A DNA stretch of 64,000 nt from Sphingomonas sp. NFR04 (GCF_900114095.1 NZ_FORV01000010.1:1-64000); one strand, 5' to 3'. Shown: positions 7,126-16,693, counted from the stretch's first letter. Notes: a model not told the origin generated them from the letters alone. Program-made: numbers and translations.

Positions 7126-10065
7126 ATGCGAAATTTTCTTACGATGCGAACGGGTGCGGCGCTTGGCGCGCTGGCGATGGCACTGGTCTCCAGTGCGGCT
7201 TTTGCGCAGGACGCAGATAGCGGCGTGGCGGGCGCCGACAACGACCGCGCCGAAATCACCGTCACCGGCACGCGCATCCGCCGCCCCGATCTGGAGAGCA
7301 ACAGCCCGCTGACCAGCGTCGATGCGCAGGAAGTGCGCTACCAGGGTGCCGTCAACGCCGAGACGATGCTCGCGCGGCTGCCGCAATTCACCGCCGACGG
7401 CAACGAGAACGTCTCCAACGGCTCGGACGGATCGGCGCAGATCAACCTGCGCAACCTCGGCTCGAACCGCGTGCTGACGCTGATCAACGGCCAGCGCATC
7501 CTCTCCTCGCAGGCGACCGACATCAACTTCGTCCCGACCGCGCTGATCGAGCGGGTCGATGTCGTCACCGGCGGTGCCTCGGCCGTCTATGGCTCGGACG
7601 CGATGTCGGGCGTGGTCAATTTCATCCTGCGCGACCATCTCGACGGGCTGCGGCTGGATGCGCAGACCAGCGTCGCGCAGCACACCAACGACAATGCCTA
7701 TGTCCGCGGCCTCGTCTCGGCCAAGGGCTATCAGCTGGCGCCGCGCAATGTGTTCGACGGCGCCAAGCAGGACATCAACGGCGCGTTCGGCAAGAATTTC
7801 GCGGACGGCCGCGGCAACGTCACCGTCTATGGCGGCTATCGCCACACCGATCCGGTGCTGCAGGCGACGCGCGACTATTCGTCCTGCGCGCTCAATGCCG
7901 ACGGTGCCAGCGCACTGGTCTGCGGGGGATCGAGCAACACCACCTACGGCACCTTTGCGCCGCTCGACGGTCCCAGCAAGGAGCTGGGCTATCTCACCAA
8001 CGCCCGCGACGGCTCCAAGAGCTGGGTGCCGTACGACGCCAGCTACGCGTACAACTACTCGCCCACCAACTACATCCAGCGTTCGGACGAGCGCTATACC
8101 GCCGGCGGCAGCGCCTCGTTCGAGATCGCGCCGGTGGCCAAGGTCTATGGCAGCTTCATGTGGATGAAGGACCATACCTTCTCGCAGGTAGCACCCTCGG
8201 CGCTGTTCCTCGGCACCACCTTCACCCTGCCCTGCGACAACCCGCTGATGAGCTCGGGCCAGCAGGCGGCGTTGTGCGGCCCGGCGGCCGGCACCTCCGC
8301 CACGATCGACACGCTGATCGGCTATCGCCTCAACGGCGCCTATTCACGCCGAGACGATCTGCGCCACCAGGATTACCGCTATAACGGCGGCGTGAAGGGC
8401 GATCTCGGCCGTGGCTTCAGCTACGACGTCGGCTACCTCTATTCGCTGTCGCGCTATAATGAGACCTATCTCAACAATGTCGACAATGTGAAGGCGCAGC
8501 GCGCGCTGGACGTGGTGTCGGTGAACGGCACGCCGACCTGCCGCTCGAAGATCGACGGCACCGATCCGGCCTGCGTTCCGATCGACATCTTCCGCGCCGA
8601 CGGCATCACCACCGATCAGGCGCGCTATCTGTTCAGCCCGTCGAGCACCGCGTCGCGCAACACGCTCGAAGTCTTCTCGGGCTCGATCAACGGCGACCTC
8701 GGCACCTTCGGCATCCAGAGCCCTTGGGCGACGCGCGGCGCCGGGCTGGCGGTCGGCGTCGAGCGCCGCCGCGAGACGCTCAACTTCACCGCGGACGAGG
8801 TCGCCAAGCAGGGCGGCAGCGCCGATGCCGACGGCTCGATCACCGTCAACGAGGCTTATGGCGAGCTCGAGCTGCCGCTGGTCGCCAATGTGCCCTTCAT
8901 CCACGACCTGACGGTGAACGGCGGCCTGCGCTATTCAGACTATACCAACCGCCAGGGGTCGACCGCGACCGAATCGCACTACAAGGCCTGGACCTACAAG
9001 GCCGAGCTGACCTGGTCGCCGCTCGATGGTGCCCGGTTCCGCGCCAGCTACAACCGCGCGATCCGCGCCCCCAATATCAGCGAGCTGTTCGGCGCGCGCG
9101 GCATCGGCAACGTCTCGCTGACCGACCCTTGCGCCGGCGCCACCCCCGACGCGTCGCTCGCGGCGTGCAAGCTGACCGGGGTCAGCGATGCGCAGTACGG
9201 CCATATCATCCAGTGCCCGGCCGAGACCTGCTCGCAATCCTATGGCGGCAACCCGGCGGTGAAGCCCGAAGTGGGCGACACCTACACCTTCGGCGTGGTG
9301 CTGACGCCCAAGCAGCTGCGCGGCTTCTCGCTGTCGGTCGATTATTACCACATCAAGGTGAAGGGCTATATCAGCTCGATCGCGCCGTCGCTGGTGGTCA
9401 GCCAATGCACCTCCACCGGCGATCCCTATTATTGCGGGCTGTTCCACCGCGATCCGCGCTCGGGCGCGCTGTTCGGCACCAACGGCTATGTCGTCGGCAG
9501 CACGCTCAACACCGGTTATCTGCTCACCTCCGGCATCGACGTCGCCGCGGCCTATGCGACGAGGATCGGCAATCTCGGCAAGCTCGACGCCAACATCGTC
9601 GGCACCTGGTTGCAACAGCAGGTGCAGGAGCCGCTGCCGGGTCTCGGCAGCTACGACTGCAAGGGCTATTACGGCTATAGCTGCGGCCAGCCCAACCCGA
9701 CCTGGCGGCATGTCGCGCGCCTGACCTGGACCGTGCCCGGCGAGAAGGCGACGCTGTCGCTCGCCTGGCGCCACTTCGCCAAGACGGCGCTGTCGACCTC
9801 CTCGTCGAACGCCTTCCTCAGCGAGGCCGGCCCGATCAGCATCATCAACGCGACGATCCCCGCGACCGAATATTTCGACCTCGCCGCGACCGTGGTGCCC
9901 GCCAAGCAGCTGCAGTTCCGGATGGGCATCAACAACCTGACCGACAAGTCGCCGCCGGCGATCGCCTCGGGCGTGCTGGCCAGCTTCGGCAACGGCAACA
10001 CCTATCCAGGCGTGTACGACCCGATGGGCCGCACGCTGTTCGTAGGCGCGACGCTGACCTTCTGA
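7126..10065 (+). CDS. TonB-dependent receptor (hydroxyproline/peptide locus)
   Basis: Outer-membrane active transporter of 979 residues: signal peptide ending near SSAAFAQ, plug domain starting at AEITVTGTRI, then a 22-strand barrel with a C-terminal aromatic residue (...FVGATLTF). The ATG at 7126 is chosen over the GTG at 7117 because AGGGG (7111-7115) is 10 bases from it. The sequence belongs to the large sphingomonad type with Cys pairs in extracellular loops. Placed divergently to the hydroxyproline operon and with a related operator, it probably imports hydroxyproline-containing peptides; the ligand is an inference. Confidence 0.93.
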   Translation: MRNFLTMRTGAALGALAMALVSSAAFAQDADSGVAGADNDRAEITVTGTRIRRPDLESNSPLTSVDAQEVRYQGAVNAETMLARLPQFTADGNENVSNGSDGSAQINLRNLGSNRVLTLINGQRILSSQATDINFVPTALIERVDVVTGGASAVYGSDAMSGVVNFILRDHLDGLRLDAQTSVAQHTNDNAYVRGLVSAKGYQLAPRNVFDGAKQDINGAFGKNFADGRGNVTVYGGYRHTDPVLQATRDYSSCALNADGASALVCGGSSNTTYGTFAPLDGPSKELGYLTNARDGSKSWVPYDASYAYNYSPTNYIQRSDERYTAGGSASFEIAPVAKVYGSFMWMKDHTFSQVAPSALFLGTTFTLPCDNPLMSSGQQAALCGPAAGTSATIDTLIGYRLNGAYSRRDDLRHQDYRYNGGVKGDLGRGFSYDVGYLYSLSRYNETYLNNVDNVKAQRALDVVSVNGTPTCRSKIDGTDPACVPIDIFRADGITTDQARYLFSPSSTASRNTLEVFSGSINGDLGTFGIQSPWATRGAGLAVGVERRRETLNFTADEVAKQGGSADADGSITVNEAYGELELPLVANVPFIHDLTVNGGLRYSDYTNRQGSTATESHYKAWTYKAELTWSPLDGARFRASYNRAIRAPNISELFGARGIGNVSLTDPCAGATPDASLAACKLTGVSDAQYGHIIQCPAETCSQSYGGNPAVKPEVGDTYTFGVVLTPKQLRGFSLSVDYYHIKVKGYISSIAPSLVVSQCTSTGDPYYCGLFHRDPRSGALFGTNGYVVGSTLNTGYLLTSGIDVAAAYATRIGNLGKLDANIVGTWLQQQVQEPLPGLGSYDCKGYYGYSCGQPNPTWRHVARLTWTVPGEKATLSLAWRHFAKTALSTSSSNAFLSEAGPISIINATIPATEYFDLAATVVPAKQLQFRMGINNLTDKSPPAIASGVLASFGNGNTYPGVYDPMGRTLFVGATLTF

Positions 10066-10074
10066 GCTCTCCCC

Positions 10075-10100
10075 GGGGCCGGTGTTCCCTCACCGGCCCC
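10075..10100 (+). terminator. hairpin terminator after TonB receptor
   Basis: GGGGCCGGTG, a 6-base loop TTCCCT and CACCGGCCCC form a perfect 10-bp stem 9 bases after the stop codon. No T run follows, so termination may need Rho or the stem may only stabilise the 3' end. Confidence 0.6.
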
Positions 10101-10112
10101 ACCCCTGCCCTC

Positions 10113-10158
10113 TGGAACGGCGGCGCAGGCCGCTCGTTAGCGGTAGCTCGTCGTTCCA
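10113..10158 (+). promoter_or_regulatory. structured leader upstream of the mfd-like gene
   Basis: TGGAACGGCG (10113-10122) pairs with CGTCGTTCCA (10149-10158), with one G-U wobble in RNA, and encloses a perfect inner hairpin CCGCT-CGTT-AGCGG (10130-10143). The element ends 15 bases before the helicase start. It may be a leader hairpin that affects translation, or a second terminator of the upstream gene. Confidence 0.4.
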
Positions 10159-10173
10159 AAGGCTTATTCCCGC

Positions 10174-13100
10174 ATGGCTTCTTCCCGCGATCCCGTTGCC
10201 CGCGCGATCGCGCCCACCAAGGCCGCCCCTGCCCTTGCGACCGGCGAGACCGCCGCGCTGCTGGCGGAGGCGCTGGTCGCAGACGACCTGTTCTTCGCCG
10301 CCGCCGACGAACCCCGCGGCATCGCGATCGCGCGGGCGCTGACAGCGCTGGCGCCCCAGGCTTGCGTGGTGTTCTGCCCCGGCAGCGACGCACTCCCCGG
10401 CGATGCCGCCCCCGCCTCCCCCGCCAATGTCGGCGAACGCGTCGCCGCGCTGCGCCGTCTGCGCCTCGCGCAGGCCGAGGCGGAACGACCCCGGATCGCC
10501 TGCATCACCACCGGGGAGGCGCTGGCACGCCTCTATCCCTCGCCCGAGGCCTTCGAAGCCGCCCCGCCCCGCGTGGCGACCGGCGAGCCCATCGACTTGA
10601 CCCTGTTGTTCGAAGCGCTGGTCGAGGCCGGCTATGTCGAAGACGAACGCGTCGACGAGCCCGGCGAGGTCGCGCTGCGCGGCCAGGTGCTCGACGTTTA
10701 CCCCGCCGATGCCGAGGAACCGCGGCGGATCGAAGTCGCCGACGGCGTCGTCGTGTCGCTGCGCAGCTATGATCCCGGCACCCAGCGCACCACCGGCGAC
10801 TGCGAGGCGCAGGAGCTGGGCCGCGTCTCCGAGCCGCCGCTCGGCAAAGACGGCGTGCCGCTCATCGCGCACCTGCCCAGCGCGCTGCTGGCGATCGAAC
10901 CCGCCGCGGAGGACCGGCGCAAGCGCTTCCTTGCCCTCGCCGCGGACTCGCAGCGCCGCCGCCCGAGCCGCGCGCTGCGCGACGTGCTCGACGACAAGCA
11001 GTGGCAGGGTGCGGCCAAAGCGCATCCGCCGCTCGCGCTCGACGCCTCCGGCGATCCTCCGCCGCGCTTCATCGAAGGCCGCGCCCCGCTCCGCGCCTTT
11101 GCCCGTGTCGCGCGCGATGCCATGGCAGCGGAGACGCGGCTGGTGTTGCTGGGGAGCGCTCGCGATCTGCGCTTCCTGCGCAGCCGCATCGCGGGCGTAC
11201 TGAAGACCGATCCGCAGGACGTGCCCGGCTGGGTCGCACTGCAGGACCGGCCGACCGGTGCCGTCGCGCTGCTCGAGGCGCCCGTCGACCGCGGTTTCCG
11301 GCGGGAAGGCATTCTCGCGATTGCCGCCGCCGACCTGCTCGGCAGCCGCGCCGAACGCGACACCGCCCAGACCGGCGCCGCCGATCCCATGCTGTTCGGC
11401 CAGACCGAGATCCGTCTCGGCGATCTCGTCGTCCACGAGGATCATGGCATCGCCGAGGTCACCGGCCTGGCGCCGATGCCGGGCGAAGCCGAGGCAGGCG
11501 GGGACGCGATCGCGCTCACCTATGCCGATGGCGGCGTGCGGCTGGTGCCGGTCGCCGAGGCCGATCGGCTGTGGCGCTATGGCGGCGACGCCGACGCGGT
11601 GGCGCTCGACAAGCTTGACGGCTCCAGCTGGCAGAAGCGCCGCGGCGCGATCGACCTTGCCATTGCGGAGACAGCGCGCGGGATGATCGCACTTGCCGAA
11701 GCGCGGCTAAAGCTAACCGCTCCGGTTCTTTCCCCGGATGCTGCCGCATATGAACGGTTCGTCGCCGGTTTCCCATATAATGAAACGCGCGATCAATCGC
11801 GTGCGATCGAGGCCGTTCGTCACGATCTTGCGGCCGGCACGCCGATGGATCGGCTGGTGATCGGCGATGTCGGGTTCGGCAAGACGGAGGTGGCGCTGCG
11901 GGCAGCGGCGCTGGCGGCGCTGTCCGGGCATCAGGTCGTGGTGGCCGCCCCCACGACCGTTCTGGCCCGCCAGCATCTCGAGACCTTCACCGAACGGTTC
12001 GAGGGTACGGGAATCGAAGTCGCCGGCCTCTCCCGGCTTTCCAGCGCGGCGGAGAAGAAGCGCGTCAAGGCCGGGCTCGCCGACGGGTCGATCCAGGTGG
12101 TGATCGGCACCGGCGCGGTCGCCGGCAAGGGCGTGGCCTACGCCAAGCTCGCGCTCGTCATCATCGACGAAGAGCAGCGCTTCGGCGCGGCCGACAAGGC
12201 CAAGCTGCGCGCGCTCGGCGCAGGGCATGTGCTGACACTCAGCGCCACGCCGATTCCGCGCACGCTGCAGGCGGCGCTGGTCGGCATCCAGCACCTCTCG
12301 GTCATCGCCACGCCCCCTGCCCGCCGCCAGCCGATCCGCACCGCGGTGGGCGTGTTCGACGAGGCCATGGTGCGCGCCGCATTGCTGCGCGAGCGCAGCC
12401 GCGGCGGCCAGAGCTTCGTCGTCGTGCCGCGGATCGAGGACATGGCGCCGCTCGCCGCCAAGATCACGCGGCTGGTGCCCGAGCTGGAGCTGCTCCAGGC
12501 GCATGGCAAGATGCCCGCCGCCGAGATCGACGAGGCGATGGTCCGCTTCGGCCGCGGCGACGGCGACGTGCTGCTGGCGACCAACATCATCGAGGCCGGG
12601 CTCGACGTGCCGCGCGCCAACACCATGGTGCTCTATCGTGCCGACCGCTTCGGCCTGAGCCAGCTCCACCAGCTGCGCGGCCGGGTGGGGCGCGGCAGCC
12701 GGCGGGGGCAGGTGCTGCTGCTCACCGAGCCCGACAAGCCGATCGGCGCGCGGACCCTGAAACGACTCCGCACGCTGGAGGCGTTCGACCGGCTCGGTGC
12801 CGGCTTCGCGATCAGCGCGCAGGATCTCGACATGCGCGGCGCCGGCGACCTGCTCGGCGAGGCGCAGGCCGGGCACATGAAGCTGATCGGCGTCGATCTC
12901 TACCAGCACCTGCTCGAAGCCGCGCTGCGCACGGCGCGCGGCGAGACGGTGGAGCGCTGGACGCCCGAGCTGCATCTCGGGCTGCAGGGTTGCCTCCCGG
13001 AGGCGTGGATCCCCGATGAAGAGCTGCGCGTCGGCTTCTACGTCCGCCTCGCCCGCGCCGAGGACGGGCCTGCCATCGACGCGCTGGAAGCGGAGCTGGA

Positions 13101-13368
13101 AGATCGCTTCGGCGCCCTGCCCGAGGCCGCCATGACCTTGCTAGCGATCGCCCGCGTACGCGCCCAGGCATTGGCGCTGCGGATCGCGCGGATCGACGCT
13201 GGCCCCGCCGCGATCGCCTTCACCCCGCGCGCCGATTTCGCCGGGGATGCGGCCGCGGCGGCCCTCGCCGCCAAGGGCGAGCGGCTGCTGCTCGCCGAGC
13301 GGATCGACGATCCCGCCGCGCGGCTGGCTCGGATCGAAACGCTGCTGGAGGCGATGGCGGGCGATTGA
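10174..13368 (+). CDS. mfd: Mfd-like transcription-repair coupling helicase (divergent/short)
   Basis: A 1064-residue SF2 translocase with the Mfd domain order: degenerate UvrB-like N-terminus (1-400), CarD-like RNA polymerase interaction domain (about 409-480, LGDLVVHEDHGIAEVTGL), RecG-like motor and TRCF C-terminal domain. Walker A is GDVGFGKT with K570, the Walker B box is DEEQ near 665, and motif VI is LRGRVGRG near 835. It would strip RNA polymerase stalled at lesions and recruit UvrA. It is about 80 residues shorter than the Escherichia coli protein, mostly before the motor, and motor segments diverge (GTGAVAGKGV where typical Mfd has GTHxLL). It may be a paralogue rather than the only Mfd. 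Confidence 0.82.
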   Translation: MASSRDPVARAIAPTKAAPALATGETAALLAEALVADDLFFAAADEPRGIAIARALTALAPQACVVFCPGSDALPGDAAPASPANVGERVAALRRLRLAQAEAERPRIACITTGEALARLYPSPEAFEAAPPRVATGEPIDLTLLFEALVEAGYVEDERVDEPGEVALRGQVLDVYPADAEEPRRIEVADGVVVSLRSYDPGTQRTTGDCEAQELGRVSEPPLGKDGVPLIAHLPSALLAIEPAAEDRRKRFLALAADSQRRRPSRALRDVLDDKQWQGAAKAHPPLALDASGDPPPRFIEGRAPLRAFARVARDAMAAETRLVLLGSARDLRFLRSRIAGVLKTDPQDVPGWVALQDRPTGAVALLEAPVDRGFRREGILAIAAADLLGSRAERDTAQTGAADPMLFGQTEIRLGDLVVHEDHGIAEVTGLAPMPGEAEAGGDAIALTYADGGVRLVPVAEADRLWRYGGDADAVALDKLDGSSWQKRRGAIDLAIAETARGMIALAEARLKLTAPVLSPDAAAYERFVAGFPYNETRDQSRAIEAVRHDLAAGTPMDRLVIGDVGFGKTEVALRAAALAALSGHQVVVAAPTTVLARQHLETFTERFEGTGIEVAGLSRLSSAAEKKRVKAGLADGSIQVVIGTGAVAGKGVAYAKLALVIIDEEQRFGAADKAKLRALGAGHVLTLSATPIPRTLQAALVGIQHLSVIATPPARRQPIRTAVGVFDEAMVRAALLRERSRGGQSFVVVPRIEDMAPLAAKITRLVPELELLQAHGKMPAAEIDEAMVRFGRGDGDVLLATNIIEAGLDVPRANTMVLYRADRFGLSQLHQLRGRVGRGSRRGQVLLLTEPDKPIGARTLKRLRTLEAFDRLGAGFAISAQDLDMRGAGDLLGEAQAGHMKLIGVDLYQHLLEAALRTARGETVERWTPELHLGLQGCLPEAWIPDEELRVGFYVRLARAEDGPAIDALEAELEDRFGALPEAAMTLLAIARVRAQALALRIARIDAGPAAIAFTPRADFAGDAAAAALAAKGERLLLAERIDDPAARLARIETLLEAMAGD

Positions 13369-13436
13369 CGCATTGTGCTGCCCCCTCCCCCGGCCTAGGC
13401 TGCCCCTAGAAAACAGAACCGGAGAGGAATGGCGCC

Positions 13437-13763
13437 ATGATTCTGCCCGTCCTGCTGCTGATGCTCCAGACCACCCCGGCGTTCAACGCCGAGGAGGAGA
13501 TCATCGTCGTCTCGCGCCAGCTACGCATGATCAAGGTCGACCTGAAGACCGACAAGCGCGAGGATGGCCTGCATCTGCGTCGTTGCCGCATCTTGCGCGG
13601 CTCGGGGCATAGCGATCTGGATGCGATCCCCTGCGGCGTCGCCGAGCAGTGCGTCGCGGACGGGGTGCCTTCGCGACGCCTGCTGAAGGACTGTGTCGAA
13701 GATCGCTCGACCAGCCGGATCAACCTCGTGCTGGCCTCGCGGCGGATGGCGCGGGCCGACTGA
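13437..13763 (+). CDS. small secreted protein, function unknown
   Basis: A 108-residue protein with a short hydrophobic N-terminus (MILPVLLLMLQTTPAFNA) that looks like a signal peptide, then a charged domain with three cysteines (RRCRI, IPCGVAEQC, KDC). GGAGAGG lies 9 bases before the ATG. The cysteines suggest a disulfide-stabilised periplasmic domain. I do not recognise a family. It is convergent with the ThuA-like gene, 6 bases away. Confidence 0.65.
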   Translation: MILPVLLLMLQTTPAFNAEEEIIVVSRQLRMIKVDLKTDKREDGLHLRRCRILRGSGHSDLDAIPCGVAEQCVADGVPSRRLLKDCVEDRSTSRINLVLASRRMARAD

Positions 13764-13769
13764 TCCCGC

Positions 13770-14537
13770 TCAGCGCTGCTCGCCGAGCCCCGTCGCTGCC
13801 CAATAGATGCCGCCCAGCAGGTGCTGGAGATAGCGGTCGTCGCGGTACATCTCCGCCTCGTGGCCGAGCAGGGTGACGAACACCCTCCCCTTCTCGTAGC
13901 GATGGTACCAGGCCTCGGGATGGTCCTTGCCCATCCGGTGCCCCACCTGCCCCGGCCAGATTCGGGTGGGATCGTAGCTCGCCTCGTCGACCCCGAGCAC
14001 GCGGTGGATCGCGATGTCGAACGGATTGCCGGTCACGTAGAACTCGTCGCTCCACAGCCAATGGTCCGGAAGCCCGAACGCCGCCGGAAAGCTCTTGTCG
14101 AGCACGTTGACGACGGCGGTCTGGATCATCGGGTGGTTGATGAAGGTCCGCCCGACCAGCTTCTCGTACCAGGGCCACACCCCGGTCGGTATGATCGCCG
14201 CGCGGTGCACCACCACTGCATTGCCGCCGGCCTGCAGATAATGCTCTAGACCAACGCGCTGCGTAGGGGAGAATTCGTCGGCAGGCGTGTTGAGCAGCAT
14301 GATCGCCGCATAGTGGGTGAGGTCGCCGTCGAGCGGCGCGCCGTCCTTGTGCCAGTCGATCGCAAAGGCGTGGAGGCGGCCGAGCTTTTCGAGGCTTTCG
14401 CGCGCGACGGGGATGTATTCGTAATGATATTTGCTGGGGGCCGCGATCACCAGCAGCGTGAATTGCGTATCGGCGCGCCCCACCGCCGGCAGCAGCAGTG
14501 CGGCGAGCGCCACCAGGGCGCGCAGCAGGCGGCTCAT
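13770..14537 (-). CDS. ThuA-like domain protein, exported
   Basis: A 255-residue protein with a signal peptide (cleavage near AVGRADT) followed by a ThuA/class I glutamine amidotransferase-like fold: VIAAPSKYHYEYIP, MLLNTPADEFSP, GGNAVVVHRA and VFVTLLGHEAEMYRD are typical ThuA elements. ThuA domains occur in trehalose and carbohydrate metabolism proteins and in exported hypothetical enzymes; no catalytic role is established. Its ATG overlaps the stop of the M20 peptidase gene (ATGA), so the two are translationally coupled. Confidence 0.8.
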   Translation of the reverse strand: MSRLLRALVALAALLLPAVGRADTQFTLLVIAAPSKYHYEYIPVARESLEKLGRLHAFAIDWHKDGAPLDGDLTHYAAIMLLNTPADEFSPTQRVGLEHYLQAGGNAVVVHRAAIIPTGVWPWYEKLVGRTFINHPMIQTAVVNVLDKSFPAAFGLPDHWLWSDEFYVTGNPFDIAIHRVLGVDEASYDPTRIWPGQVGHRMGKDHPEAWYHRYEKGRVFVTLLGHEAEMYRDDRYLQHLLGGIYWAATGLGEQR

Positions 14538-15859
14538 CGCGTCGATCGCTCCGCGCTCAGCCGCGACATCAGGATCGCCGCACGCTTGGCCTGGCGGCGG
14601 ATGCTGGCAAGGTCCACCGTCTCGCCGGGTGCATGGTCGCCGGTGCTGTAAGTGCCCAGCCCTGCGAGGCTGTCGACATCGGCGGCGACGAACGAGATGT
14701 CCCCCGCCCCGCGCTTGAGCGGATCGAGTGCCGGCATTTCCGGCAGCCCGAGGTCGCGATTGACGCCGTTGAGCGCCGCCAGCAGCGCGCGGTTGCCGGC
14801 GGTCGGCGCCATCGCCGGATAGCCCTCGCCGAAGCTGATCTTCGCCTCCGTGCCCGGCGCATGCGCGGCGACGATCGCTTCCATCTTGGCCTTCACCCGC
14901 GCGGTCTGCTCGGGGCTGAGCGTGCGGAAGTCGCCGGTGGCGATAGCAGTGGCGGGGATGATGTTGGTCTTGCCCGCCGCCGTCGCGTTGCCGCTCTCGT
15001 CGACAGTGGCACGCGCCCCGCCGGCGATCACCCCGGTGTTGAAAGTGAGGTTGGGTTCGGGCAGCTCCTTGCGGAAGGCGGCGAGGATGCGCGTGAGCTC
15101 GTTGATCGCCCCGTCGCCGAACTCGGATCCGAAGATCAGCGAGCTGTGGCCGGTCTTGCCCGTGGCGGTGATCCGCCAGTCGATCGCCGAGCGCCGCGCG
15201 ACCGACCCCATGTCGCGCCCACCGTCGATCACCAGCCCCTCGAAATCGAGCGCGACATCGGCGCGCTTGCCGGCCGCGATCAGGTCGGCGCGGGCGATAT
15301 TCTGCGGGCTGCCCGCCTTTTCCTCGTCGCCGGTCAGCACGATCTCGATATTGGCGTCCTTGAGCGTGCCGGCAGCCTGCATCGCCCGGAGCGCCGCGAG
15401 CATCACCACCATGCCGCCCTTGTCGTCCCCTGCCCCCGGCCCTTCCGCCAGATCGCCCTTGCGGACGAATTTCTGGAAGGGCGAGTCGGGCTCGAACACG
15501 GTGTCGAGATGGCCGATCAGCAGCAGGCGCTTGGTGCCGGGCTTGCCGCGATGGACGGCGATCAGATGACCCGCGCGTTGCACGGCATCCATCGGCTTCC
15601 AGGTCACCGCAAAGCCCAGCGGCGCCAGCTCGGCCCGCATCCGTTCGCCGATCTTGGTAACCCCGGCGAGGTTGAGCGTGCCGCTGTTCTGGTTGACCAG
15701 CGTTTCGAGCAGCGCGACGGACCGATCATAGTCGGCGTCTACGGTGCGCGCCATTGCCGTTTCGGCCGCCGAGAGCTGCTGCGCGGCGGCCGGCGCAATG
15801 GCAGCGGTGCCCAGCAGCATCGCGGCGCAAAGGCGGGAGAAGCAAGACAGATCGGTCAC
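14534..15859 (-). CDS. M20-family metallopeptidase (glutamate carboxypeptidase-like), exported
   Basis: A 441-residue zinc peptidase with a signal peptide ending at PAAAQ. Metal and catalytic residues are visible: H117 (GHLDTV), D145 (GAGDDKGG), the E179-E180 pair (TGDEEKAG), D205 (ALDFEG) and a C-terminal His in STGDHAPGE. The GTG at 15859 is chosen because AAAGGGG precedes it; a TTG ten codons upstream has no such signal. CPG2-like enzymes remove C-terminal glutamate from peptides or folates. Coupled with the downstream ThuA-like gene by a 4-base overlap. Confidence 0.88.
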   Translation of the reverse strand: MTDLSCFSRLCAAMLLGTAAIAPAAAQQLSAAETAMARTVDADYDRSVALLETLVNQNSGTLNLAGVTKIGERMRAELAPLGFAVTWKPMDAVQRAGHLIAVHRGKPGTKRLLLIGHLDTVFEPDSPFQKFVRKGDLAEGPGAGDDKGGMVVMLAALRAMQAAGTLKDANIEIVLTGDEEKAGSPQNIARADLIAAGKRADVALDFEGLVIDGGRDMGSVARRSAIDWRITATGKTGHSSLIFGSEFGDGAINELTRILAAFRKELPEPNLTFNTGVIAGGARATVDESGNATAAGKTNIIPATAIATGDFRTLSPEQTARVKAKMEAIVAAHAPGTEAKISFGEGYPAMAPTAGNRALLAALNGVNRDLGLPEMPALDPLKRGAGDISFVAADVDSLAGLGTYSTGDHAPGETVDLASIRRQAKRAAILMSRLSAERSTR

Positions 15860-15928
15860 TGGAGCCCCTTTTGCTGAGGGCTTCTTCAAACCACGCTCTC
15901 ACCCCTGGAGCAAGCCGCACCCGTCGCG

Positions 15929-16162
15929 TCAGGAAAGCTGTCGGGCGAGATCCGCGAGCAGGATGCGGGCGACGGGCTGGTCGCCATCGTCCTCTATGTC
16001 CAGGCTGCCGCGTACCGGCGTGCGCCCGTTGCGGTGCCGAAGGAGGGCACGAGCTAGACTGTGGCCGGCGATCAGTGCCTGGCGAAGATCGGGCAGTTCG
16101 CGACGCTCGGCAGTATGGGGGTGGTGGTCCGGGGTGCAGAGGCGGAAGCGATAGGCGGGCAT
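15929..16162 (-). CDS. DUF6894-like small protein
   Basis: A 77-residue protein that begins MPAYRFRL and contains RELPDLRQAL and GSLDIEDDGDQPVARILLADL, the general pattern of the DUF6894 small proteins common in rhizobia and sphingomonads. Function unknown. It lies alone between the M20 peptidase and the replication origin. Confidence 0.5.
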   Translation of the reverse strand: MPAYRFRLCTPDHHPHTAERRELPDLRQALIAGHSLARALLRHRNGRTPVRGSLDIEDDGDQPVARILLADLARQLS

Positions 16163-16406
16163 GCGGGGATAATGCCCATGCCTTCAACAAGTTGCTGCCG
16201 GTTGATGTATATCATTGTTGCAGTGGCCTTGCGGGTTGGACGTTGGTGGGCTGGCGCGTCGTTACGTGCGGCTCCCCACGCCTCTATCTCTATCCAAAAA
16301 GAGAAAACTCGAAACCTGGTTAGAGGGTTTCTTGAGTCGTTACGGAGTTATGCGACGTCGCCGCTCTGCCGAATCGCGGTAACTCCACGATTCGCCGAAA
16401 TGCTGC

Positions 16407-16510
16407 GTTCCCATTGTGTCGAGGATCCGTTCCCAAAAGGTCGACAGTGCCGTTCCCGAAAGGTCGATAGACGGTTCCGGAAGGGTCGAAGGGCGTTCCC
16501 GAAGGGTCGA
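16407..16510 (+). repeat. iterons: five direct 16-bp repeats
   Basis: Copies start at 16407, 16429, 16452, 16474 and 16495, spaced 21-23 bases, about two helical turns. The consensus is GTTCCCGAAAGGTCGA; the fourth copy has GG at positions 5-6 of the CCC and the first copy is the most diverged (ATTGTGTCGA). Helically phased repeats beside a rep gene are binding sites for the initiator and usually also set copy number. Confidence 0.75.
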
Positions 16511-16586
16511 AAGGCGGTGCAGCCTGGCTGATTTATGAGGCGTTTGGGGGTGCGGGATCGCGAGGTTGAATCAGTTGCAGGGTGGC

Positions 16587-16595
16587 TGTGGATAA
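16587..16595 (-). promoter_or_regulatory. DnaA box
   Basis: TGTGGATAA, whose complement TTATCCACA is the perfect DnaA consensus. It lies between the direct iterons and repA. Confidence 0.7.
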
Positions 16596-16651
16596 AGAGG
16601 TTCAAACCACCGTCCCAAATGGCGACGCCTTCTCCCGCGCGCCAACCCTGC

Positions 16652-16667
16652 CCGACACTTCGGGAAC
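16652..16667 (-). repeat. inverted iteron copy
   Basis: On the minus strand this reads GTTCCCGAAGTGTCGG, matching the iteron consensus at 14 of 16 positions relative to the copy at 16495. It is 27 bases past the repA stop codon. Confidence 0.55.
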
Positions 16668-16693
16668 GGTTCGGGGCGGCATCGGCCGAACCT

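Larger units (their letters stand above)
16163..16693. other. probable replication origin (oriV) region
   Basis: This 531-base gap has no gene. It contains an AT-richer segment (about 16195-16395), a block of five direct repeats (16407-16510), a perfect DnaA box (16587-16595) and an inverted repeat copy (16652-16667) just past the 3' end of repA. That combination is the classical layout of an iteron-controlled origin served by a RepA initiator. Confidence 0.72.
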
